A stretch of 64,000 nt of DNA from Dromiciops gliroides (GCF_019393635.1 NC_057866.1:123565897-123629896), one strand, 5' to 3'; shown: positions 46,252-57,350, counted from the first letter of the stretch. The notes: generated by a model not told the origin, from the letters alone. Numbers and translations: made by a program.

Positions 46252-46398
46252 GGAGCAGCTAGGTGGTGCAGTGGATAAAGCACTGGCCCTGGATTCAGGA
46301 GGATCTGAGTTCAAATCTGACCTCAGACAAGTCACTTAACCCTTGACACTTAACCCTGGACAAGTCATTTAACCCTTATTGGGCCACCCCCCAAAAAA
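46252..46398 (+). mobile_element. WSINE1/MAR1-like SINE with internal duplication
   Basis: GGAGCAGCTAGGTGGTGCAG head. The 3' part carries a repeated segment (CACTTAACCCTTGACACTTA, ACCCTGGACAAGTCATTTAA), as if by local slippage. Confidence 0.8.
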
Positions 46399-46404
46399 AT
46401 ACAT

Positions 46405-46670
46405 TACCATGTGCTTAGAGTTCAAATCCAGCCTTAGATGACTTATTGTGTGACCCTGGGCAAATCATTTAACCTCTCTCTGCTTCAGTTTCCTTGACTG
46501 TAAAATGGAGATAATAATAGCACCTACCTCCCAGGATTGTTGTAAGGATTAAATGAAGCACTTAACACAATGCCTGGCACATAATGAATGGTAGGTGCTT
46601 AATAAATGAATGCTTGCTTGCTTCTTTCTTTCTTTCTTTCCTTTCTTCCTTCCTTCCTTCCTTGCAGCTT
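46405..46670 (+). repeat. MIR SINE followed by CTTT/CCTT repeat
   Basis: TTGTGTGACCCTGGGCAAAT, CTTCAGTTTCCTTGACTGTA, CAGGATTGTTGTAAGGATTA and GGTAGGTGCTTAATAAATGA end a near-complete MIR/THER-type SINE. A (CTTT)n(CCTT)n tract follows at 46621-46665. Confidence 0.75.
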
Positions 46671-46784
46671 TTCTCCAAAGCCCTTTCCGTCTGAAACTTC
46701 CTATATGTATTGTCTTTCCTTGAGATTAGAAACTGTCTCCACTATTCTATATGTATATTCAGTACTCATCACACCACTTTTTAT

Positions 46785-47020
46785 ATTGTTCAGTCATTTT
46801 TCAGTCATGTGACCCCATATGGGGTTTGCTTGGCAAAGATACTAGAGTGGTTTTGCCATTTACTTCTCCAGCTCATTTTTACAGATGAGGAAACTGAGGC
46901 AAACAGGATAAAGTGACTTGCCCAGGGTCACACAACCAGAAAGCTGAGGTCAGACTTGAACTCAGGAAGAGATGCTGTCCTGACTCCAGGCATTAATATG
47001 CCATCTGTTACCGCTAGATT
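46785..47020 (-). repeat. RTE/BovB-tailed SINE with MIR-like core
   Basis: TGTGACCCCATATGGGGTTT, ACTAGAGTGGTTTTGCCATT, GATGAGGAAACTGAGGCAAA and CCCAGGGTCACACAACCAG are in family order. Confidence 0.7.
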
Positions 47021-47074
47021 GGTTCTGAAAATATTCCTCTTTCAAAGAATTACTTTCCACATAATCCAGTCAAA

Positions 47075-47690
47075 ATGTAAGTAAAAGTTTTTCTTATTTG
47101 GCACACAGAGGCATGGCCGGGAGAAGAAGCCTGTGCTTCAACTCCCATGGAGGTACAGGTTTATGGCATGTTCCTTAATCAGGCAGCCATAGAGGTATAG
47201 CTGGGAGAAGTCTGACTTCAACTCCCTGAACAAAAGAGAAGATGACAATTTTATAGGGGTGAGAAGGGGTTGAGGGGAGAGATCTAAGACTGAAAAATTA
47301 CAACAGCCCAGAAAACGATGATGTTAGCTATTTGGATAGATGAATAATAAGAATTCCACATTTCTAACCTGAGATTATTGTCACCACCTGGTCCTAATCA
47401 CATAGCAAACATGATCGGCTCCCAACTAAGCTCATGCTGTCAATTCAAGGCACCCAGCTTTCTGGGTGTCCCTAACATGCCTGCTTTATTATTTGACTAA
47501 CCACTACTTGGTTAATTAGCTACTTTGCTTCTCCAAGGAAAGAGTCATCTCTAACTGACCCCAGCAAGCTGATCAACTGTATTTCTCCATGATCATAGTG
47601 TCTCCCTCAGGGCCAGAGCATCCCTAACTGGACCCAGGCCTACCAGGCTGCTACTATACATCTGCTTATAATAAGTGCTTTTAATAAGCG
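47075..47690 (-). mobile_element. Possible LTR fossil
   Basis: Composition and a reversed AAATAAGA signal near the left end suggest an LTR. No duplication was found. The two GGGAGAAG..TTCAACTCCC segments at 47120-47150 and 47190-47225 form an internal direct repeat. Confidence 0.3.
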
Positions 47691-47849
47691 TTTTTTCTTT
47701 CATCCATTCATTTAATATAATGATGGTTGAATTGATTTTAATTGAATAGGTAGTATACTATTCTACTAATAATTAAACTGTGAGTTCCACTCAAGTATGC
47801 TAAATGTACCACCTGATTCATTCATGAGCCCTCCTTATCCACCTCCTGG

Positions 47850-48130
47850 CATCACTGGCTTCCTTCTAGCCTCAGCTAAATACCCACCATCAGCAAGAAG
47901 CTTGTCCTGATCCCTCTTAATGCTAATTCCTTCTCTCTATTATTGTCTCAGTTTATCCTGTAGAAATCTTATTTGCACATGGTTGTTAGCTTATTGTCTC
48001 CCCTTTCAAAGTATGAGCTCCTTTAGAGTAGGAACTGTATTTGTTTATCTTTTTATCCTCTGTGTGTCAGACACAGTGCTAGGCACAGTGCCTGGCACAT
48101 AGTAGGCCAGCCACTGCTTTATAAAGTACT
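47850..48130 (+). repeat. L2 3' end
   Basis: AGAAGCTTGTCCTGATCCCT, AGGAACTGTATTTGTTTATC and CACAGTGCCTGGCACATAGT are classical L2 3' segments. 48131-48560 shows no gene. Confidence 0.8.
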
Positions 48131-48569
48131 TTTATAAAGGCACTACTTTCATTTGTAAAGCCTGGCTTTATACATGTTTGTTGATGTGATATGACCTGGT
48201 AATATTGCTAAATCCCAGAATAAATATCTATAATCACTTAAGGTCAATACAATGGGGCAGAAGATATCAGATGTAAGTAACTGCAAAGACAGGCAACATC
48301 AAATCAGACTTGAGTTCTGGTTCACAATTTGCTACCAACATCTTTAGACTTCTCCTCGACCAGCAAGCAAGGGGGATGTTTTAAGTCACTTCCCCCTCGA
48401 AAAGCCTGTGCTTTTAGCAGTTGTTCACATGGAGTTAGTTTCAGAAATGGAATAAACTTTAGGTGAAAAAGTGGCTCAAGCCATGTGGAATTACTTGGGC
48501 CTTTTCTCTTATTCGGGCACTATTGCCCTAAGCTCCCCCCCCCTTTTTTAACTGTCCCCTCACCCTTTG

Positions 48570-49562
48570 ATCTACCTCTCACTTAAAGGATGCCATCAAA
48601 CACACCCCACCATCATGCACAGCAAGCTCCCTTGTAGGTTTGAGTCTAGACAGAGAAAAGCAGTGAAATTTTTGAGTTGGGAAGGGACACAGGGAGGATA
48701 TGAAGGGTTAGCTCCAGATAGTGGAATGCGCACGAACTGGAGACAGGTACAAAACTCTACCTCTGCAGCTGTGGTGCACTGCATCCCCTCAAGCTTTGCC
48801 CACCTGGAGCTAATGGTGCTTCACGTGGCCAGAACAGAGGGGTAAAGCACTCTTCTCTCTTAAACCCGGGACGGGCAAACCACCCTCTGTTCCGGATCCT
48901 GTCGCGAGAGACAATTCCAGCTACTTAGTTACCACCCGCAGACCCTCCAGGGCTCAGCCTCTCCGGGCCTACCTTGTTCTGCTTTACCTTGTAACACTTG
49001 AATTTGTCTTTCTAGGTGCTTTGTGGAGGGGCCACCCTGGCTACAGTGTTGCCACTTGGAAGATGTGAACTGTTAAAACCTGTGTTGAGAGCTTCTGAGA
49101 TTCATGACTTCGAAGGCCTTGGAAAATTGAATGAAGGGGGTGAGGTTTGGCCATGCTCCTTAATGGAGTATGGTGTCAGATGTTTAGAGGGTTACAAGTG
49201 CCAAAGTGTTTTTCCTTTTTATCTTTATAGAAGGGGTAATGACCTTTTCATGGCAGGAGTTTATTCTAGTAGGTGGGGAAGGATAAAATAAGTCATCCTC
49301 TGGGGCAGCTAGGTGGTGCAGTGGATAAAGTGCCAGCCTTGTATTCAGGAGGACCTGAGTTCAAATCTGGCCTCAGTCACTTGATACTTACTAGCTGTGT
49401 GACCCTGGGCAAGTCACTTAACACCCATTGCCCCACCAGAAAAAGAAAGTCATCCTCAAAATAAACTGCTGTGAAAGGCTTTTACAATTCATTTACAAGT
49501 TTTGAGATCTATGATATACAGTTATGTGCTACTTTTGAAATAAAGAATTGTGGTAAGGAAAA
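48570..49562 (+). ncRNA. Candidate noncoding RNA gene, 3' part with terminal exon
   Basis: A strong acceptor (polypyrimidine run ending TTTGTCTTTCTAG at 49015) precedes 49016. An AATAAA at 49539-49544 is followed by an A run from about 49559. Together these could delimit a terminal exon of about 545 bases, of which 49301-49446 is a later SINE. Upstream, 48570-49010 is repeat-free and carries a small CpG cluster (48868-48970), unlike its surroundings. No credible protein is encoded. In human, the noncoding gene DANCR (SNHG13) lies tens of kilobases upstream of USP46 on the opposite strand. This block has the same relative strand and side. I cannot confirm homology from memory, so no symbol is given. 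A spliced pseudogene or chance signals remain possible. Confidence 0.3.
49301..49446 (+). mobile_element. WSINE1/MAR1-like SINE
   Basis: Duplication AAGTCATCCTC at 49290-49300 and 49447-49457. It lies inside the candidate terminal exon of the noncoding gene. Confidence 0.9.
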
Positions 49563-49569
49563 AAAAAGG

Positions 49570-50189
49570 AGTTTTTTGAGGTTTTTTTTTTAATCGCCAG
49601 AGGAGGGGCACTGAACCCTAACCCTGTTTGGATAATATTTTAAGACTAGTGCTATAAGGAACTAACAGAAGAGTGTACTAATTTACTTAATCCTCAGATT
49701 TAAAATGTAGATTCTTTCTAGTTACCATCAAACTGGATTTTTTGCAGTCTGTAATAAAGTATCTTGTGTGGAATCTTAATTCAACAGGTAAAAGCACATT
49801 TATCGACAAATATGTAAGCATCCTTCTGATGTAGGTTTTTTCCAAAAAAATACTTGTATTATTTTAGAATCCATAGACCCAACAACATCTTGGGCCATTT
49901 AGAAGCCAGAATTCATTCCCTGAGGTTGGAAAGTCACTCTCAGGACCACATGAATTGTTACAATATTACATTTTAGACAGTTATCCAAGTATTTCTGGTG
50001 ATAATCATGATAATTTATAATCAAAATCGGGACACATTTGTGACTTTTGTCCTAGCATCCTTTCTAGCACATTTCATTTCAAGTGCGATTGAGTTTCTGG
50101 ATCCAAGTTCAACTTAAAACTTTGTGGGTAAGGAAAGAAAAGCTTTGGAAGCTGGAATTATCAGATGCTAATTATCTTCTCCAAAGATT
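49570..50189. other. Intergenic, no gene seen
   Basis: Unique AT-rich sequence downstream of the AATAAA at 49539, with no clear repeats. Confidence 0.45.
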
Positions 50190-50205
50190 AAGAAGCAATC
50201 TCCTG

Positions 50206-50340
50206 GGGGCAGCTAGGTGGTACAGTGGATAAAGCACCAGCCCTGGATTCAGGAGGATCTGAGTTCAAATCCGGCCTCAGACACTTGATACTTACTAGCT
50301 GGGTGACCCTGGGCAAGTCACTTCACCCCCACTGCCCTGC

Positions 50341-50372
<32 letters not shown>

Positions 50373-50380
50373 GAAAAAAA
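50206..50380 (+). mobile_element. WSINE1/MAR1-like SINE with (AAAAG)n tail
   Basis: Duplication AAGAAGCAATCTCCTG / AAGAAGCAATTTCCTG at 50190-50205 and 50381-50396. Confidence 0.9.
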
Positions 50381-50660
50381 AAGAAGCAATTTCCTGATTT
50401 CTCCATGAATTATAAAAATATGGGGGGGGCAGAGGGGGTTCACTGGAAGTATCGATGATCTCCCTACCTTCCTTCAAGTAAGTCCCAGCTAAAATCCCAC
50501 CTTACAAGAAGCCTGATCCCCTTTATCAATGAGTTTGTATCTTTGTGTGCTTCATGTAGGGGAATTTTTACCATTGTGGTTACTTGCCATATTTCCATCA
50601 TAAATTTTATAAACACCCATTCATTTGTCATAACAATATTTTTTTAAAAAGTGAAGTCAT

Positions 50661-51355
50661 GTAGGGACCAATTTTTAATTGGGGAGTGTTACCTAGGCAG
50701 CTCACCGCAATACTGGAGCAAGGAAGGAGACTGGCAGCCTCCCTCAAAACAGAGCAGGATTTATTTAACAAGAATGAACTTTAAAAAAAACCACAAACAG
50801 GATCAGTAGGATTAAGGGACAGGAAATAAAATGGGGAAAGGGAAATAATACAACCTGAATCACACCACTGCCCAGGAATCAGCTGAGAACACAGAGCAGT
50901 CCGGTCACCTTACAGCTTCAAGTTAGAATGGAGAAAAACCTCCCTTCTTCCCAGCAGACCCCAGGCTGATCACACAAAGCCCCAAGCCAATTGGCTGGCA
51001 GCTCTGACTGACAGTCACATGACTGCCCTCACTGGACTTCCAGTTGTTATAATTTTGTCAGGCCCATGTAGTGGTGATGACATGAGGTGCTAGCATCACG
51101 GTAAGTGGAGCAAGCCCCAGGCCAGTGCTCACACTGGGGTTTTTTAAATTTTAGCCAAAAGATAGGGTCATAAAAACCTTAAATAACAATTCTATACATT
51201 AATAAGGGGGCAGCTAGGTGGCACAGTGGATAGAGCACCAGCCCTGGATTCAGGAGGACCTGAGTTCAAATGCAGCCTCAGACACTTGACACTTACTAGC
51301 TCTGTGTGACCCTGGGCAAGTTACTTAACCCCAATTGCCTCACCAAAAAAAAAAA
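50661..51355 (+). mobile_element. Composite retroposon: antisense LTR-like piece plus SINE
   Basis: A 15-base duplication AAAAAGTGAAGTCAT lies at 50646-50660 and 51356-51370, the second at the end of the SINE A tail. The left site has the L1-endonuclease form TTTT/AAAA. Between them lie about 540 bases that look like an antisense LTR (reversed AATAAATCC near 50770) and then a full WSINE1-like SINE (51206-51355). The whole seems to have inserted as one unit. Confidence 0.55.
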
Positions 51356-51426
51356 AAAAAGTGAAGTCATAATTGTTTGTGTATGCTTATTTGGAATTTT
51401 GAGGAATGATTTCCTATATTCTTTAA

Positions 51427-51835
51427 TGAGAGGAATAATGTGTCTTCCTCAGTAGGCAGGATACATTATTCAAGTACCAGGGGCTTCTCCCCCATCTCCC
51501 CCATTCTTTCCTTTCCCTGCTGAGTTAGCAGAGGTTTTTTGAAGTTAGATAACAAAGAATAGTCAAATCTCAGTGTCTGCTTGTCCCACAGGGTGGGGGA
51601 GTCAGTGGCGTCACATCTTGGGGGGAGGGGTCTACATGTTTAGAAGTGTCACAAAGAATGTGAACCTGGATGGGGGAGGGACTTTGTGTTAGATCTAGGA
51701 TAAAAAGGGAAGTTTGTTGTGGTAAAGCACAACACTATTTTAGAGTGCACGCCCTTTCTTGCAAGATCTTAATAAAATGGCCTTCCTTCTTTGCACCAGA
51801 CTAGGAGTTGTGCCTCAGTTTATCTGTTTCTAACA
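51427..51835 (+). mobile_element. Solo LTR fossil
   Basis: A 409-base element with TG..CA ends and a 5-base duplication TTTAA at 51422-51426 and 51836-51840. TATA-like AGGATAAAAAGG at about 51690, and AATAAAATGG near 51770 before a short U5. No internal viral region. Confidence 0.75.
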
Positions 51836-52369
51836 TTTAAGAATTTAAGGCATTCTTCATTTCCCATTCTGTAAGTGTGCCCTTTCTCTTTCTTTCAATT
51901 GGCCCTCCCTTTCCCAAGCAATACACATACTATGCTGTACTTTGTTAAAGTGGTTCCCAATATCTTTGGTCAGGGGGTTAACAACATAAAAGGGAATTGG
52001 AAAAAACACACCTTTTCAGTTGTTAAAATTTTTTATTAAGCCATGGAAAAGACAATATAGATGTTTATATATATACATATGTACACATACCATGCGTAAC
52101 ATAAATATGTATGTTATTTGTATAATAATATCAAAAAAGACATATGAATCCATGGAAAATGCAATAGCTATAATGGAAACTCTTCACTGGAGTAATTAGA
52201 CTTGTACTGGAATCCATTATAACAACCAGAAACTTTGGTTCTGAATGCCACTACAATACTTGAATGTCAATCATTGTATTTTCCCTAAGATTTTTGTAAT
52301 ATGAAAAATTTCAGTGCTCAAAATTATATTCCCCTTCAAAGTATTATTTCAATCACAATGACAAGAGGA

Positions 52370-52531
52370 ATTCATTGTACAGATTATAAAGAACATAGAT
52401 TAGATTTCAACCCTAGATCTACATGTTACTAGCTCTGTAACCTCATTTAAACACTTCAGTTTCCTCATCTCTTAACTGAGCACCACATTTTCAATGCCTA
52501 TTTTTGTGAGGATCAAACTGGGTACTATACT
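52370..52531 (+). repeat. Old MIR fragment
   Basis: ACATGTTACTAGCTCTGTAA, CACTTCAGTTTCCTCATCTC and TTTGTGAGGATCAAACTGGG follow sense MIR. 51841-52369 contains no recognisable gene. Confidence 0.5.
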
Positions 52532-52535
52532 AATG

Positions 52536-53351
52536 TGATGTAGGAGGCAAAAAAGGGTTAATAGAAAAACCCAAGACCCAAGCTCTAATTCAGACCCCAG
52601 TTAATGGATAACTTATACTAGGTTCTTGTACCCACAGAAATCAGTGTCCATAACAGGAACAGAGGGAGAGAGGCCATGATGACCTTAGACTAAAATGACA
52701 ACAGTATAGAAATTCTTTTTTTTTTTTGCCAGGCAATTGGGGTTAAGTGACTTGCCTAGGGTCACACAGCTAGTAAGTGTTAAGTGTCTGAGGTCAAATT
52801 TGAACTCAGGTCCTCCTGACTCCAGGGCCGGTGCTCTATCCACTGTGCCACCTAGCTGCCCCTAGTATAGAAATTCTAATGAAAAAAGGATTATATTTTA
52901 AAACTAGCCATGAGAATCAGAAAGAGACATGCGCAGAAAAGACCAAATTTGTCCCCAGATTCACGTTATGATGCGTAAACCCCCAAAACACACCTCCACT
53001 GAAAAAGGTACCTGCCTCGGGAGTTGGTTTAGGACCCCAGGAACTCCAAATTAGGATAAACCCTCCCTTGTAACACCCCAGGTGGAGAATATTATAATGA
53101 GTAGGACAGGCCCTCCCCTGTACCTCCCCAAGGTGGAGATTATTATAATGAGATTGATCATCAATTGATCCATACTATAAATATAACTGCCTTTCCTTTC
53201 CTTATTGGAGAGCTACCTTTCCAATATTCTGGTTCTCTCCCTGTGGTCATCACAGTATTGCAATAAAACTTGGGAAACTGAGTCACTGAGTATTGTAATT
53301 CTTTTGAGACAACTCACAATCAATTTGACCCCAAATTTCCATTCCACATCA
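52536..53351 (+). mobile_element. Solo LTR fossil carrying a SINE
   Basis: Ends TGATGT..ACATCA are inverted to each other and flanked by a 4-base duplication AATG (52532-52535, 53352-53355). TATA-like ACTATAAATATAAC near 53173 and GCAATAAAAC near 53260. About 670 bases without the SINE at 52717-52863. Class I-like by duplication length. Confidence 0.75.
52717..52863 (-). mobile_element. WSINE1/MAR1-like SINE inside an LTR
   Basis: Duplication AGTATAGAAATTCT at 52703-52716 and 52864-52877. It is younger than the LTR that holds it. Confidence 0.95.
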
Positions 53352-53378
53352 AATGTATGCTCTAATAAAAAGGACCAG

Positions 53379-53535
53379 GGGCAGCTAGGTGGCGCAGTGG
53401 ATAGAGCACCGACTCTGGAGTCAGGAGGACCTGAGTTCAAATCCAGCCTCAGACACTTGACACATACTAGTTGTGTGACCCTGGGCAAGTCACTTAACCC
53501 CAATTGCCTCACCAAAAAATATATATATATTTTTA
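53379..53535 (+). mobile_element. WSINE1/MAR1-like SINE
   Basis: Duplication AAAAAGGACCAG at 53367-53378 and 53536-53547. The tail ends in a TA run. Confidence 0.9.
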
Positions 53536-54112
53536 AAAAAGGACCAGAGTTCAAAATTCCCTTAAATGGGATTAGTTTGCTTATTGTCTCAGCCAATCAC
53601 TATATGGTCTTTATGTCCCATAAACTTCCTTCATCCAGTGGCTGACACCCTATAATCTCATTAGATTGGAAAAACAATCTGTGAGAAAATAATTATTAAT
53701 AATTAATTTCTTGGGGGACCCAGGGATCAGTCTTCTCCCCCACCCTCACTCCATCAAATCTCATCTGGGAGAAACCCAAGGGAACAAAAGGAATGTAGAT
53801 AGATTCTCTTGTCTAGATTGTCTAGACTGCTGCTATTAAACCACATCTTTGGATGGACTTTGCCCCTGAGTCCTTACTCAGAGAGGAAGGGTTTTTTGCA
53901 TTTCTTTCTCTGTTCATTTTAATGCAGACCACCTTCAAGTCATATCAACCAAGAGATCTGAATAATTTGTTTGATGTATAATGACCCAATTAGCTTTGAT
54001 CAATGTATAATGACCAGCCTCTAGCAAAAGAAGATAAAAAGACCCCAGGAAGATGCCACAAGAGGGCTTCTGGGGCATCATCTGGGGCTCCCTTGGCTCT
54101 CTGAGACCACAT

Positions 54113-54266
54113 GGTCTTTGTCTCTGTCTCTGTGTGTGTCTCTCTCTCTGTCTCTGTGTATCTCTCTCTGTTTCTGTCTGTCTCTGTTTCTCTCTCTGTA
54201 TCTGTCTCTGTTTCTGTCTCCTCTCTCTGTCTCTTTCTTTGTCTCTCTCTGTCTCTCTGTCTCCTT
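54113..54266. repeat. (TCTCTG)n-type simple repeat
   Basis: About 150 bases of imperfect TCTCTG/TCTG units inside the outer LTR. All long frames here are low-complexity shadows. Confidence 0.9.
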
Positions 54267-54471
54267 GAAACCATATGGGTCTCTTGGGGGCTTTTCTTCT
54301 GACCATGTTAACTGGCATGCTGAAGCTCTCTCCCTGCCTCCACTATCAGGAGGCCTGGGACCATGACAAATAAGGGAGACATATGGCCAATCATTTATTG
54401 GTATAATATTGATAAATTAATAATATACTTACCCCAAACTGGTGTCTATAGTAATTATTTTCCCATGCAAC

Positions 54472-55008
54472 TGTTATGAGCCCAGCACCCCATAAGTTTT
54501 CTGGGGCACATCAAAGACCCTTTTCCTTGAGAAACTAAACCTAGAGATAACTGGAACCTGACCAGGACTGAACTAGCTCCAAGACCACCACCCTTCATTC
54601 CAGTCTCTCCCACCCCTGGGGAGATAAGATTAGGTGTGACTGCTGCCTTCGTGGTGGGAGGAGAGAGAGATATCTTGAGAGATCTGCAGCCATCCCTCAC
54701 CCAAGTCCCCCAGCCACCACCAGTGGGGAATGGTCCTCCCTCAATAAGGAAACTTTCCACAGTCAGATGATCATCCCCATCAGTCCTCTATAAAAGTATC
54801 TGCCTGTCTGCTGCTCTCAGAGCCACGCCTCTGCGCCACGCCTTCTCCCCATGAGAAGGATTTCTTTCTTGGTTTCCCTTCCCCAGCCCCTAAATAAACT
54901 ATTATCTTATTCTATTGGATTTGTGTGCAAGAGGGTGTAATTTTTTAAAGAGAAATTCCTAAGGACCCCTACTTCTATCCCAAACCCCCACCTATTTCCC
55001 CTATAACA
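54472..55008 (+). mobile_element. Solo LTR fossil, same family as 30305-30858
   Basis: TGTTATG..ATAACA ends with the 4-base duplication CAAC (54468-54471, 55009-55012). CCTCTATAAAAG near 54785 and CCTAAATAAAC near 54890. Class I-like. No internal viral region remains. Confidence 0.85.
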
Positions 55009-55185
55009 CAACAAATCTAATAATCAACTCACAAATGACTCATACCATACAGGAGAGGTGTTAACCATGCCCAGACCCCCTGTCACACACACACCCCAGC
55101 CCCCACTGTAGCCTGAATCAGATTAAACTGTAATTGGGAAATATTCAACAAAATAAAGTAAGACATAGATAATGTCTTTTTCTCT

Positions 55186-55335
55186 CTTTTTTTTTTCTTT
55201 GCAGGGCAATTGGGGTTAAGTGACTTGCCCAGGGTCACACAGCTAGTAAGTGTTAAGTGTCTGAGGCTGGATTTGAACTCGGGTACTCCTGAATCCAGGG
55301 CCAGTGTTCTATCCACTTCGCCACCTAGCTGCCCC
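55186..55335 (-). mobile_element. WSINE1/MAR1-like SINE
   Basis: Short duplication TCTTTTTCTC on both sides. Complete body from tail to head. Confidence 0.85.
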
Positions 55336-55544
55336 TCTTTTTCTCAATTAACATGTGGCCCACAGGGATCCTTATGTATAGCTTAGTGGCCTGTTTCTGT
55401 TTGACACCACTGCTCTACATTATTATGGCGTGGTTTCAGAAAATATCCCTATTTGATCAAAGACTGTTATGATCCACCTCCTTTACACTAAAGTTAAAAA
55501 TGCTCTTAAATCACAGATATATGAAATTTTAGGTGACCTACCGA

Positions 55545-55835
55545 GCTAAATTGATGCCTCTTTCACATCTTTGCAGCCTTCCCAATCTCAAGTGAAATCA
55601 AACTCTCCCTTGAAATTTTTGTAGCACTTTGGCTTTCTCTTTTATCATGTCTTTATCCACATTTCTACTTCGTATCACCTTTATTCATAAACATATTTTC
55701 TTTATCATCTCTCATTAGATTCTATGTATCTTGATGTCAGAGACCAGATTGGTTTTTGTTCTTTGAATCCACAGCACCAGAAATAATACCTTAAACACAG
55801 CAAATACTTCTCAATTGCTCACTGAATTGTTGGAA
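55545..55835 (+). repeat. L2 3' end
   Basis: GATTCTATGTATCTTGATGT, CAGAGACCAGATTGG, then GCACCAGAAATAATACCTTA and CTCAATTGCTCACTGAATTG. Diverged. Confidence 0.55.
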
Positions 55836-57050
55836 TTGAAATGGTTGGATTCTTGAGAAACCCTATTATTTACCTAAGTTGATTAGATGAAGTAAATAAT
55901 CATAACAAAAAAAAACAATATTTGCTAGTCATTTAAAAAGAATCAGCATAGGTTAGCTAACTGTAGCTTCAAAATGACAAACTTTTATCAGAGGGATTCA
56001 AGTAGATCAGCTTCTCTTTTAACACAAATGTAATGAGGCCACCTTCACTTGGCTCTGTTCTAACTCAGAAAGAGAACACAAACTGCTTGAAATTCTCTTT
56101 CTGGTTCAACTACTGACTTGCTACTTTACCTCGAGCCAGAGAGATTCTTTTTTTTTTTTTGGTCTTCCATCTGTAACATGCAGACCATGCTTTTGGCCCT
56201 GTGGTGATAAGATTAATGAGCCACCAACCTGGCATACAAAGGCATTTCTATCAATAGATGTTTAATGACAAAAGCTCAGGTTAAAAGTAAAGAATTTTTA
56301 GTCCTTAGCCAGTAGGTCCCTTGCTCTGCTTTAAACTTCCAGTTTCTAAATTTAAGCACATGGGAAACAGATAGATCTTTTTTTTTTTAAACAGATAAAT
56401 CTTTCAAGTGATAATACAAAGTGAAAAGGGAAGTGACAATGTTCACCCTTACAATTATGAGTTTTTCAACTTTAAATAATTTGGTCACCAAATAGATTTT
56501 TCATTATCAGAAAATTTTTCATGTGCTGTGATTAGAATCAATAAAATGCTTTATTGTATGAATGAGATCATAAATTGCAAATGCTAAATCTCTGCTAATG
56601 CCCCAAATACATTTTTATATACTTGCAATACTGCATCAATAAAGCTGACTTACCATTCCATGTGCTTATTAAAGTTGACATTACACTAATGAGACATACT
56701 CATCAACACAGACAATGAAATGTCATTGATTATTTTATAATAGAAACATCAAATCCTCTAGGAACAAAACCACCAACCTGATCTCAAAAGGCTCTGGTAA
56801 ATGGGTCTTTTGACAGTATTCATGACAAGGTTCCCACAGGCAAAGACTTTGGCCATCTGTCTCCCTTCAAGGTGACATCCTGTCAAATACCCCATCAAAT
56901 AGCATTGCCTTCTAGTGAAAAAGGGATGTTCACATTTACAAGTGCAAGGAATGCAGGATTCTGTCCTAGTCATAATCTAGGAGCAGGCTGATAGTTGGTG
57001 TCTATGGTAAATTTTTTGGTTATGGCTAAGGATGTTTAGAAATTATACCT
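55836..57050. other. Intergenic, no gene seen
   Basis: AT-rich unique sequence. 56450-56740 is repeat-free and could be conserved noncoding DNA. The 71-codon minus frame at 56758-56973 is unrecognised and may sit in an old LTR-like block. Confidence 0.4.
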
Positions 57051-57052
57051 AA

Positions 57053-57350
57053 GATTGGGGACACAAAAACATATCATTAGCAGTTGTCTACCAAATATGG
57101 GAGACACAAGGGGACAGCTAGGTGGCGCAGTGGATGAAGCACCAGCCCTGGATTCAGAAGGACCTGAGTTCAAATTTGGCCTCAGACACTTGACACTTAC
57201 TAGCTGTAGGACCCTGGGCAAGTCACTTAACCCTCATTGCCCTGCAAAAAAACAAAAACAAAAACAAAAAAACAAGACAAGAAGAAAACAAATATGGGAG
57301 ACAAACATGTTATTAGTAGTTGTTTACCAAATTTGGGGGACACACATCAT
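57053..57350. repeat. Short tandem of about 42-base units, split by a SINE
   Basis: CATATCATTAGCAGTTGTCT..CCAAATATGGGAGACA recurs after the SINE as CATGTTATTAGTAGTTGTTT..CCAAATTTGGGGGACA. About 2.5 units are visible. Confidence 0.65.
57107..57288 (+). mobile_element. WSINE1/MAR1-like SINE
   Basis: Duplication CAAATATGGGAGACA at 57092-57106 and 57289-57303. The tail is (AAAAAC)n then AAGAC/AAGAAAA. Confidence 0.9.

Larger units (their letters stand above)
53680..55013 (+). mobile_element. LTR fossil interrupted by a second LTR
   Basis: Starts TGTGAGAAAATAATTA and ends TAATTATTTTCCCATGCA plus a few bases after the inner LTR. The two ends are inverted to each other. The duplication AATC lies at 53676-53679 and 55014-55017. 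Contains TATA-like AGATAAAAAGACC near 54030 and a long TCTCTG tract. The inner LTR (54472-55008) sits within its last few bases. Confidence 0.55.

Noticed and set aside
53935-54318. Charged RETETE-rich minus-strand frames
   Set aside because: Products of the TCTCTG simple repeat.
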